A stretch of 64,000 bases of DNA from Naematelia aurantialba (lineage: Eukaryota; Basidiomycota; Tremellomycetes; Tremellales; Naemateliaceae), in NCBI GenBank assembly GCA_021527695.1, contig JAKFAO010000008.1, forward strand, positions 992,001 to 1,056,000, in the 5' to 3' direction. Shown here in pieces: positions 11,519 to 21,367 of the stretch. The notes beneath the pieces were generated by a model. That model did not search any database. It saw only the letters and a program-made list of their open reading frames with translations, and was not told the DNA's origin. The position numbers and the translations under genes were made by a program. How positions within the stretch are numbered: position 1 is the stretch's first letter; the number at the start of each line of letters is the position of its first letter.

Positions 11519-12436
11519 CTACGCCTCCTCGGACCTCAGCTTGGCAGCAGCGTTGGTCACCCTGAGCCGAGGTCAGCTCTGGCCCCAGTTCCGATTTGCG
11601 CTCCCGCAAAGGCGACGAGTCAACGAGAAAGGAGACAAGGTACGAGAAACAAGGGACAAGGAAGTACTCTCTGCGACGAGTCGGAGATGAAGCAGTCGAG
11701 AGAAGAGAGGGGCTGAGGGAAGCCTGAAGAAAGGGCCGGACGCAAGACTCACTTGACGCCCAACACCTTTGCCCGCGCGACAATGTCGACCCGCTTCTTG
11801 CTGCTCACGCCGTGTGCGATGACGGCCGCGTACTGCTGGCTGTGCATGAGCAGCAGGTCGAGGTCGGCGAGGTTGTTGACGAGCAGCTCCTTGTGGCCAG
11901 AGGGGATGAGGTGCCGCGTCTTCTTGTTGGAGCCGTACCCGATCTTGGGCATGGGCAGCTGGCCCTTGAAGCGACGACGCACCTGGGCGCGTCAGTGCCT
12001 ATACACAGACGACCGGGGCACAACTACTCCTGCACCAGCAGGCGACAAGTAGCACAAGGACCAAGGGACCGAAAGGACAAGCAGGAGGGGGGGGGGATGG
12101 TTGTCCGAGCAGATCTCCCAAGTATGTCTTGTTTATCCATGATTCACGCCGTCTTTCCAGTTCCGCCCTTCCATTTCCGCCTGCCTGGCACCGGCAACAC
12201 GCATCGCCTGTGCACATATGCCGTCACGCTTCCGCTGTTCCCATCCAGCCCTTCCACTTCGTCCAGACCTGCCCGGCTGCTCTCCACATTCCAATCGACG
12301 CAGATGCCCCACTCACTCGGTTGTCGATACCCTTCGGCTTCCTCCAGCTCTCCTTGACCGAGTGGTATCGGTCCGACTGGTGGCGCTTGAAGTGCTTTGT
12401 GCGCTTCTTCACGATGGGGATGTGAGCGGGCGACAT
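11519..12436 (-). CDS. RPL32: Large-subunit ribosomal protein eL32, three exons
   Basis: This is a structural protein of the cytosolic 60S subunit. Coding exons, read on the minus strand, are 12436-12317, 11982-11753 and 11561-11519, giving 130 residues, the normal family length. The first exon carries [17 protein letters not shown] and [10 protein letters not shown]. The second begins [20 protein letters not shown] and runs to KVLGVK. The third is only 43 nt and supplies the conserved tail [13 protein letters not shown]. The frame after KVLGVK meets an immediate TGA that overlaps the splice donor (AA/GTGAGT), so a naive reading would end the protein 13 residues early. The splice to 11561 restores the expected C-terminus. 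The first intron (12316-11983) is 334 nt and the second 191 nt, longer than most introns here, as is common for ribosomal-protein genes. I looked for box C/D motifs in both introns and saw none convincing. Confidence 0.95.
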
Positions 12437-12895
12437 GGTGGCTGTTGGATTTTCGATCGATGTAAACCGTTAGAGTCGCGAGAGGCAGGATCGAAACGAC
12501 ACAATTCGGAAAGCGGGATGCGACGCACAGAGGCGAGAGAGAAAGAAACAATATCGTCAGCAGGGTTATGGATGGGGCGTGCAGTGGATCTGGAACAAAC
12601 CTGATGTCGTTGCTTGAAGGATACTCTCTACCTCGAATTCAGCTCACAACTTTGCTGCACTCGCCAGGACGCAGAGCGCCGCCGGAAATATGTCAAATTG
12701 CCGAGGACTGTCCAAGTGGCAGGCAGACATGTATAGCCCCCGTTTGAGTCCAAAACATATCTCCGAAATTCTTATGTCCGACATTCTCGCGCTACTCCTA
12801 CTTTACAACGTTGTAGCAATGCATGCATGCGGTCCCTGCCTCTGTCGTGCGCTGCTACTCGCAACTCCTATGACCGTCATATATGTACTCGCGGG

Positions 12896-14282
12896 TCATC
12901 TGAGCGCCCATCTGCACATTGTCAACCAGAGACGTGGCCAGATAAGCACAGAGAAATACGCACGTCTTAACCACAAACAACTCCTCTGGCAACCCCTCCT
13001 GGACTTCTTCGCGAACCACTTCCAGGCCCGCTTCCTCAAAGATGTCCAGCCATTTCTGATGTGACCTTGAAGCGCAGCATTAGCTCGTCTGTCTAGGTGA
13101 TCCAAACAGCCTGAACGAGACAGGCATCGTGAAGAACGCAATGGCACGACGACTCACCGTGTAAGACTAGAGTCCTCTTCGTCTAGGAACTCTTGGCCCT
13201 TGCCCCCTGCCGCATCGTCGCAGCAATTTTCTTTCACAAACACAAAGCTCTCCGAGTCATCTCGTAAAACGGACCGAGCCCGCTTGAAGAAAGCGATGAG
13301 GTCGGGTGTGGACATATGGCCTGTCCACCGCTCAATCAGCCGCCTGCCTCGCGTACGCTCTGGTGGGCAACTTACCTAGACACCATTGACACCATATTCT
13401 GGAGGCATCGTCAACACCGTGCACGATTGAGTTAGATGGTTGCCGGACTTACGCATCGTACGCTATTGCTGCAGCCTCATCTCCAAACCCAGCTCTATCC
13501 CCTTGCCTCGCTTCGCCGAGAAGCCCAACGACATTCCCGCCTCTCACGGGCTTCCCCGGCTCCAGCCCCTGCAGTCCACCTTGGATGAACCATACTCTCT
13601 TGCCTCTTCCGCCGACTTTGCCCGTGTCATTCTTAGCATCCTGAGCGTTCTTCAGGTCGGCCCATTCGCCATCACGTGCTTGCATGTACGCCTCGTTGAT
13701 GAACTTGGCTACAGGCTCAACCGTCACCACGTCCTCGAACAACGGGAGGAGGACATGGCGCGTCACCCGGCCAATCCCGGCTCCGACATCGAGCGCTGTC
13801 AGCCGATGCGCAGGCCTATCCGGGGGGCACGGTGTGAGTGGGTTTGGGAAGGTGCCGAGTGCAGGGATGAGGGAAAGCAGCAAGAGACGTGAGGACAGCT
13901 GATCGATGTGCGGAACGGGCTGCAGGGGTCAGCGACTGCAGGAATCCACATAGCAAGCCAATATGGTGGCCATACTGGCCAATCAGAGGAACTGGGAGAA
14001 CGATGAGACACACTCCATTGCCGAAACCCCCAAGAACACCGTCAACGGACGCCTCGATGCCGTCCCAGTACGCCAGGCCCCTGTCGTAATTCGGTGCAGG
14101 TGGCTCAGACTTCTTGAGTGCCGAGCCGACGTTTGGGCGCTGCCGTTTGTTCGACTGCTGGTCCTATTGCTTCATCAGAACGTCACGTATACCATAGCAC
14201 TGAAGGGCAAACACTAGCGTGGGAAGGAGGCTGCCAGGTCCTCAGCCTGGAAGGTAAATTGACAAGAACGACGTCTCACCAT
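12896..14282 (-). CDS. NTM1: N-terminal Xaa-Pro-Lys protein methyltransferase NTM1, seven exons
   Basis: This is an S-adenosylmethionine-dependent methyltransferase that modifies the exposed alpha-amino group of X-Pro-Lys proteins, including ribosomal proteins (Tae1 in yeast). Minus-strand exons are 14282-14280, 14163-14014, 13919-13453, 13398-13376, 13320-13158, 13065-12964 and 12911-12896, total 307 residues. Family motifs: YDRGLAYWDGIEASVDGVLGG, PVPHIDQLSSRLLL, the SAM-binding LDVGAGIGRVTRHVLLPLF, VWFIQGGLQ, IWCQWCLGHMSTPDLIAFF spread over a 23-nt micro-exon, SFVFVKENCCDDA, DSSLTRSHQKW, and the final VVKTWALR. The N-terminus is the weak point. The first exon as drawn is just an ATG followed by GTGAGA, joined to a codon GAC at 14163. 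An in-frame stop just upstream of 14163 shows that some splice is needed. The segment around 13500-13640 is longer than usual and rich in Gly and Lys. Confidence 0.88.
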
Positions 14283-14905
14283 ATTATGGAACAAGCCTGC
14301 GTTAAGCCGGTATCTTGTCAGCCACAAGCTAACAGTATGGCGCGGCAAGCGCGTCAGCTGATTTGTGCGCTGGATGAGGCTTATGTTTGGGCAATGTGCC
14401 GTTTAGAAAGTGCAGACAGTCAAACGCATACTATGTGAAGACGCAAAAAGCTGGGTGGACACCCTCCACTTCTGGCGTCCTAGGAGCCTTACCAGCAGGG
14501 AGCATTTGGCGCAGAACACGAAAAATACCCGCTGTCCAAGTCATGCAGCTTCCGCCTCACGATAACCGCATCGTACACCAGCCCAGAAAAAGGGGGCTTG
14601 CAGCTGCAGCTGAGCGCAAGGTCGTTTGCAGCTGATATGCGCACAGGAGGCCGTACAAGCAACACAGAGCGACGTTTCACTTGAATTCATGCAACCTTGA
14701 TAGACGGCCTCCTCTCCTACCAGACTTCACCACCCTTCCTCGATCTTCCAAGACTTCTCCTCCATGCGGCGGGATCAAGCTTTTCATTTCGATTCGGAAC
14801 GGCTGATCAAGCAGTCGACGTTGATATGGGCCGATCACCTAGAGGGAGAACATCAACTTGTGCTCGGTAGATGAAGAGTAAGGGGAAATCGAGTTGGATG
14901 TCGAC
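14283..14905. other. Gene-free interval
   Basis: This lies between the NTM1 start and the eL41 stop. It presumably carries the NTM1 promoter and the eL41 3' untranslated region. I see no credible coding exon. Confidence 0.45.
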
Positions 14906-14983
14906 TCACTTGGAACGAGCCCTCATCTTCCTCCTCTTCCTTCTCAGCTTCCTCATTCGCTTCTTGCGCCACTTCTCACGCAT
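14906..14983 (-). CDS. RPL41: Ribosomal protein eL41, 25 residues
   Basis: This 78-nt frame encodes a 25-residue, extremely basic peptide beginning MREKWRKKRMRKL and ending RARSK, which matches the almost invariant eukaryotic eL41. It lies at the intersubunit face of the 60S particle and is the smallest ribosomal protein. The start is fixed by the conserved length. Upstream on the minus strand the sequence reads CCCCAG just before the ATG, which looks like an acceptor of an intron in the 5' untranslated region. The stop TGA overlaps a GTGAGT string, but extending the protein would break the universal 25-residue length, so I keep the stop. Genes this small are routinely missed by gene finders. 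Confidence 0.93.
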   Translation of the reverse strand: MREKWRKKRMRKLRRKRRKMRARSK

Positions 14984-16058
14984 GCTGGGGCCGCAGCGAG
15001 GACGAGGAGAGTCGACAGAGGAGAGCACATTGGACGGAGGAGGAAGTAGAGGTGTCACAAACAGGTCGATGGAGACGACGACAGGCGCAGGGACGCAAGT
15101 ACACGCGACGTCAGATGCGTTGGTGGGCAAGGCGAGGCGAGGAACAAAGTGGCGAGAAGGAAAGAAGATGCAGCGTCAGCATTCCGCGCAAGCTCGGACG
15201 ACCGAGACCCAGGCCCAAGCGCGATCTCCCCTCCGCCAAAGCGAGTGTCCCTTGTTTCCGCAGAACACTTCGCACAGCCAGAGAGGAGGACGTCGCGGAA
15301 CCAGGGCACTAGAGCAAGCACTCACATGAATTGATATTTCTGTGCGTTGACAAGAGGTGCAGGTAGAATCGAAGACTCGTGAGCGTGACTCCACAACGTC
15401 GGAGTTTGGCGGGGATAGCGGGTATGCGGGGTGGGCGTTCGTGGCGCAACCTGTGTGGCACTTTGGCCGGTTGGCCTCCCGGATGTCACTGATGTGTTTT
15501 GACTACGTGCACGACGCTCGAGCTAACACCGGCGACACCAGGAGGCCTGGCAGATAACATACGATCGTATGTTTCGTATACCGGTCCTCAGGATGCCGAA
15601 TCAGTGAGATATTTATGTGAATGACTGAGCGCTACTGGCGGTGATGGACGCTGAAGAACATACGCGAGCCGGCGTACTTCCCCAGCGGAAGTGCACACAA
15701 GCGGTCAACTCTAGCTGTTCACGCATTGTCTAGGATCCCGTATCCTCCGACTTGCCTAACATGTCGCTGGGGGAATCGAGCATCAAGGGCGTGACGATCA
15801 TAGTCGAATGGCGCCATAGGGACGAGCATCAGATTAGTGCCCGGATGCCCAGCTTGACGACTGAGTACTTGGCCGGCCGTCCTAACGGGCCACGGGCGGG
15901 TCTACTTGACGACCTGGTGGACATGCCGTTGGGTGTATAAGGGCCCGTGTTCTGCTACCGTCTTCAAGAGTCGTCGCCCCAGTCTTCTGTGGTAGCATCC
16001 ACGTACAGACATATATTCCATACTCCAGACGCAGCCACACAATCATACAAACACAAGG
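14984..16058. other. Gene-free interval
   Basis: This 1.1 kb region upstream of eL41 (minus) and of the SANT-like gene (plus) probably contains the eL41 leader with a 5' intron and both promoters. I see no conserved coding segment. Confidence 0.45.
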
Positions 16059-17010
16059 ATGCCGGCTCTCGACTCTTCGAAACATGACGATTCTCTGTAT
16101 CCCGAGCACGCGTCATCCATAGCCTCCTCGCTCGACTCTGACGTCGACGTCGACGTCGGCACAGACACTGACACCGACGACGACCTGAGCGTCGACGCAC
16201 CGTCCACTCCCAAGAAAGCCAGAACTGCACCAAGGACGATCATCTCACCCCACACGGCCGCAAGGATCAGCACACAGGCGACCGAGTCGCCTTCGCCCAG
16301 GACGGAGCCCAAAGCGAGCCAGTCTTCCTCGCGCGCAGCCCGGGCAAAGGCGGACCCGAGCGCATCGCCCAAGCGATCTCCCAAGCCATGGACGTCGGAA
16401 GAGATGGTCAAGCTCTTCGACGCAGCTGTCAAATCGGGCGCGAGTGACAAGGCCTTCGAAGGCGTTATTGACGGTAGGACGGGGAAGCAATGCTATGGTA
16501 ATTGGCGGTGAGTCGCTTGGTCTCCGTCTCAGCCCTCCGTTCCTCAGTGTCAGTGGCAGTCCTGAGTGGATGTGGGTCTGCCAACTCGCACACCAAGTCG
16601 GTCAATGCCCACCCGCGCACTTGGTCGTTGCACCGTACCCGGGCCGGCCCGCGACATGCGCGGGGGCGGCTCACAAGTGCGCATGTCGCGGGCCGCGGGG
16701 GCGGCTCACAAGTGGGCATGTCGCGGGCCGGCCCACAAGTGGGTCGGGTGACTCCGCCCCGCCGATATTATTATGTGAGACAGAGTCGTCATGTGAGGCA
16801 TTGTCATGTGAGGATGTGAGGCACAAGCAGCCCGAGAGCAAAGTACATTATGAAGACATGGGGCAGTGCGAGTGCAGGACACCGCGGGGGATCGAACTGG
16901 ACGATGGATAGCGACGCCAGACTGACGTGGGCAGGATGGTCATTGCGCCGGCGATCAGGAAGATGCTCGAAGAGCGCGGCAAGCGCGGCAAGACCCCAAA
17001 GCTAACCTAG
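16059..17010 (+). CDS. Small SANT/Myb-like domain protein, copy 1
   Basis: Two exons, 16059-16507 and 16935-17010, encode 174 residues. The N-terminal 110 residues are acidic, Ser-rich and disordered, with repeated Asp-Val and Thr-Asp pairs, then a Ser/Lys/Pro linker. The C-terminal module begins KPWTSEEMVKLFDAAVKSG and contains GVIDGRTGKQCYGNW, a Myb/SANT-like fold with Trp in the first and third helices. The second exon adds the tail MVIAPAIRKMLEERGKRGKT. Two related genes lie at 50864-51268 and 51646-52060. All three are split by one phase-2 intron right after the NW or AW of the third helix, which confirms the gene model. Such proteins usually bind DNA or histone tails; the target is unknown. 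The intron (16508-16934, 427 nt) is several times longer than in the sister genes and holds a repeat and hairpin block. Confidence 0.78.
16641..16734. repeat. Direct plus inverted repeat block inside the SANT-like intron
   Basis: Two 34-bp direct copies (16662-16695 and 16697-16730) differ at one base. Each ends in CATGTCGCGGGCCG. The reverse complement of that arm lies just upstream at 16641-16661. The arms 16645-16661 and 16679-16695 pair perfectly over 17 bp with a loop of about 17 nt; 16641-16658 pairs with 16717-16734 over 18 bp. The transcript could fold into either of two alternative GC-rich hairpins. Confidence 0.85.
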
Positions 17011-20000
17011 CTCGGGAGGCTTCGATCAAGTTGACGGGGACGAGACGTGGCGGGATACACGAGGATGTGCACACATGAGACGTGGCGGGATATACTATGT
17101 GCACATATGTGGACGTGGACGTGGACGGACCTGAACGTCGAGGCCGTGCCAGTGCAATTGGAGAGAGCGGATTCATGTAGTGGAGATGTCCTTGATGGCC
17201 CTTCGTACCATTTCATCGCAACGGCGTGGCATGACAAACTTTTGTCTCTAGGTCTCTCCGAGTGAGGTCTAGGTCTCTCCGAGTGAGGTACTAGGTCTCT
17301 CCGAGTGAGGTGGACCTAGAGTGCTTATACGAAAAATACGAAAAGCAGTGACCTAAGCCGAAACGTTAACTGTATACGTCACGACCAACGAGGTGTGTCA
17401 GCACGGTAAGACACCTTCTCCTAGTCGGTCCTGAACGCATAGGAGTAGTTTGCTCCCAGGGTTGTCGACGACAACGGCATCGCCACGTCGCTGCACCATG
17501 CACAAGAGGCACGACATATCGCGGAAAGCGATTGCCCCGGGTACTGCCCCTGTCGTAGATCGACCGTGGCGTCGATAGGCTGACCTGGCGCCGGCGCCAC
17601 GAAGGGCCGGAGACAGAGGCGCGAGGGGGCTGGTGAGGCGAGGGGCGGTGGAGCCGATCTACTCGTATACTCGTACAGCCAGCGAGAAGCGACGCCCTCG
17701 AATGCGGCGGAAGGAGGCAAACCAAAAACCAAACCCGAGCGGCAGCGGCAGCTGAGCGCGGCTGTGCTGTCTTCGCGGTCTAGACGTTGTATCGATCCGT
17801 CTCGTCTCGTCCCGCCTCTTCCCGCAGACTTGCCCGCAGCGCACTGCCCGTCCCATCGATCCCACCTCGACAACTGACGCTTCATCCCATGTACACGCAT
17901 GCACACGCACACGCACACACACCCTGTCCCGTCTCATCTGTTCCGGGTGTGGACAAGAATCTACCAAGAAACGCCAGGCGTCGGTCCCTCGGGCCGTCCG
18001 CGCGAGTGCATGAATTGGCTGGGCAAGGGGGCGGCGCCACCGCCGCGATCAAAGAGGGGAAACAAGCATGTTCTTGGCTGGACTAGGGTTTCGCGGGCAC
18101 ATGATAGACTTTTTTGAGACTTTTGTGTCTGGTGGAGACGACGCAGCAGGCACCGAGACCCTTGGGCAAATGTCCTGCAGACAGACTGGCTGGCTGGCCC
18201 CCCGCTTGCCAGGTAGAATTCGTGCCGGATTGCTTAGCCGAGCAGCGGGAAGGCCACCGATTGTGGTGCCGCCGAGGGAAAGATAAAGTTGCCCTTTTGT
18301 ACCATTCACCTGAAACTCGAAAACTCGAGGGAGTCTACGCATTACGCAGCCGATCTCCTCGCGTGGTAGTATCTATCTCTCGGCAGCGAGCAACTTAGGG
18401 TGGCTGGGCTCGTGCCAAAGTGGCGGGTCCGCGGTCGACAGTGCGGGCCTAAGGAGAGTCAGGCGGAGAGGTGTGCTGCGGCGTGGTGATTTAACAGACC
18501 CCTAGGCCGGCTCGTCCATGACTACTGGCCCTGTTGGATACCCGTGCGCTTCTTCCGGACACCACGGGACAATCGTATGCACATTGCCTTAGGCGGCTCT
18601 AGCGGGGGCAAGAGGAAAGGAATCGATGAGATACCCAGCGTGCGTGTGACCAAGTCGGACCAGCTCGAGTGCGACAGCGACCCTCAATCAGGGCTGGTCA
18701 TACGTCAAGCTGTGCACTTTGTTACCCCTTGGAACCGCCTTGCACGGGGAAGGGTAATGCCAAAATAGTGCCCAAGTATCGTTGCCAGGTCAGCAAGGGG
18801 AGTCACTAAACAAGGGACGGAGCGGAGAGCTAAAAGTGGCGGCAGAGGCGTCGGGGAGCAGGAGGAGGCCATGTCCCGCACGACGAGGCATGTAGCACAG
18901 CGCCAGGCTTTGCAGGCTCGGGCGGTACCTAAACCTTGGGCCGCGATCTATTTGTCATCAGGGCCCCTTGGTGATTTAGGTCGGATCCAGGGCGGAGTAG
19001 GAGAAAATGAATAACCTTTGCCCGAAGTGGTCGATCTTGATGAGTGAGGCGGGAGTTTGGGGGTTTGGCACGAACCCGCGATTTCTCCATGACATCGAAG
19101 ACATGATACCCGACAAGCCGAACGGACGGGACGCGACGTACCGGAAGTTAACAAGCACAGGACGGGGCGCACCGTGCGCCTTGGCACAACCTTGGCCGTT
19201 GGGGCCCGTTGTTTAAGGGAGGGGGTGATGTGGGATGTAACAGGCCCTAAGCACTCGCATCTGCTGCTGCTTTGGGAGTGAATCCCGCTCGATTCACAAT
19301 TCCCCACTCCTTGTGACAGTGCCGAGGCCCTCCTTCCTTGAGCGGCCACCCCCTCTTTGCTGCCGCTTGCTGCTCCCCGTTGTCCGTCCCCCCTTGAAAG
19401 TGGGGATTGCGTGCGTCCCCTTTTGTCCTGAAGCTTCCGGAGCCACCTATCGAGACCGAGCATAGAGACCCTGCTTTGCCACCCAACTCGTCAGCACCCC
19501 ACCTACCAGCAGCAGCGCAGTCCCGATCTCTACAAGAAAGGAAAGGCGAGGGGTAAATGCAATGACAACAAGCGGCCGGCCGAGGATTAGTCTGTCCTCA
19601 CGCTCACGCTTGGTCCTCCTCTTCTCCTACCGCAGCCCTCGGGCTCGCCTCCACCTCGTCGGCGCTCGTCTCCTCCTTTGTTCGCTACACGCACCGAGCC
19701 GTGTGACTCGGGTCTCACTCTAGAGCCCAGAGGCACCACTCGGGCTTCAGGATCAGGTCATCCGCGATCAGTCATCCAAGACGGCGTCTGCTCATCCCCT
19801 CGCCATCACCTTCGACCACCACCCGCTCCCACAGCTGCAACTTCCCTTTCAACTGTTTCGTATCACCTCGTCCTCTACACCCTCCTTTGGCGAGGTATCT
19901 TTGCTCGCGCAACCACCTTTTCCTGCTACTAGTCGCAATCCAGCCAAGCCTTCTTTTGTCATCTGCCCCCTTGATCTTGAGCGCCTCCCTCTGGCCGCGT

Positions 20001-21367
20001 GATTCTGAAGCTCGGGATACGTCAACGAAGTCCTCGCGGGAAGCTCACCATAGCGGTGTCGACGTGCGAAGATCCAACCCACTTCCTGCGGTGGCCGGGG
20101 CTCGGTCGGCTGGTCTGGTCCTCCCCCTCTTCTACCGACTCCACCGACTCCACAATCAGAACCACACAACCACCATCAGCGCTGCGAGCTTGACTCTGGC
20201 AAGCGATCAAGGCGGAATTGCGATCGATTAGGCGAGGCACAGCGATTTAGCCGCAGTGGCCGTGACCGACGCCCTTTCTGGCCTGAACACTGATCCGCGA
20301 CTGGCCCTCGGACGACACCCACGCCTTGATCGTAGTCCGGGCAGGGAAGATCCGCGCCGTAGAGCCGTTGAGACTTGCCCCTTCGTCGTCGGTCTCCCGT
20401 CCTGGAACAAACTCCGGACAGAGGTCGCAGAGAGATACGGGGTGGCCAGGCAAAGGAGAGGGAAAGGAGGTTAGTTGAAAGGCAAGCCAGGCCAGCCGGT
20501 CAAAACCCGACGCAGCGACTATCTGTCCGTGTATCGTCGCTGTTGTGCCCCCGCGGTCTCTCGGTCGGTCACCGTAGAGGGGTCGTCGCAGTCGCACATC
20601 ACAGCACGTCACATTGTCAAACGTCTGGGGCAACTCAGCGTGGCCGAACTGCATAGGCAGACTCGCACCCCGGCCGCCCTTCCGCCCCACTAGGGCTCAG
20701 TCCAGCGTCTCAGTCACCGTATACGCCGTACCCGTTCGCCCGTGCCCACGGGCCTCTCACCTCTTTCCCTAGCCTTTGGGCAGTTGTCCTCAACCCAAAC
20801 CGGGACGACCGTCGCGTTCGAAACCAGTGCGACTGTGCGACTGTTTAAAACAGCGACTTGTTCAAACAGAACCACAAGTCTACCTTTCAATCACCAACCC
20901 GTCCTACCCACATCGCCACTCTGCTCTCTACTACCTCGACTACCCCTCGTCTCGGCTGGTCTCTGCTTACTGGACTGTTCCTCGACCGGCGATTGACCAC
21001 TGGCGACCAACTGCGGGGACAATTGCTGGTCTTGACGAAGAAGCTTGTGTGCTAGGGTTCGGCACGGAGACACGGGGGCGAGACACACTCTCGCTCACTG
21101 GGCCGACGAGGAAGACCTGGACTGTAGCCTGGATAGGTTACGAACCGGACCGGACACGTCACTCCACCGGGGAGTTTGTGAGTTTGTCGTTGGCTTCTGT
21201 CGCTTCGCTTGGCCTTCCTCCAACCCTTCATCGAAGACCTCATACTCCACTAGGCAAACACCGATCGAGAAGAGCTTCCCGCGCTCGTGTTACACCCTCC
21301 CCTGATCAAGCTCATCGTTATTAACCTCGCCCCGCTTCATATACTCACACGCTTCCATTTGTCCATC
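17011..21367. other. 4.3-kb interval without a recognisable gene
   Basis: No frame in this stretch shows a family I know or a consistent splice structure. The right half (about 19600-21360) is rich in C and T on the plus strand and leads straight into the cyclin gene, so it may be a long promoter or a spliced 5' leader. The left part contains the repeat at 17248-17311. A poorly conserved gene or a non-coding RNA cannot be excluded. Confidence 0.4.
17248..17311. repeat. 21-bp tandem repeat, three copies
   Basis: The unit CTAGGTCTCTCCGAGTGAGGT occurs at 17248, 17269 and 17291, the third after one extra base. It lies about 240 bp past the SANT-like stop codon. Confidence 0.9.

Noticed and set aside
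11562..12316. snoRNA inside the eL32 introns
   Set aside because: I found no box C (TGATGA) with box D (CTGA) arrangement in either intron on the transcribed strand.
11221..17311. Short tandem repeats as a CRISPR array
   Set aside because: The units are contiguous with no unique spacers, and the DNA is eukaryotic.
20776..21324. 182-residue frame upstream of the cyclin
   Set aside because: No conserved motif, Pro/Thr/Arg composition typical of pyrimidine-rich non-coding DNA, and no supporting splice structure.
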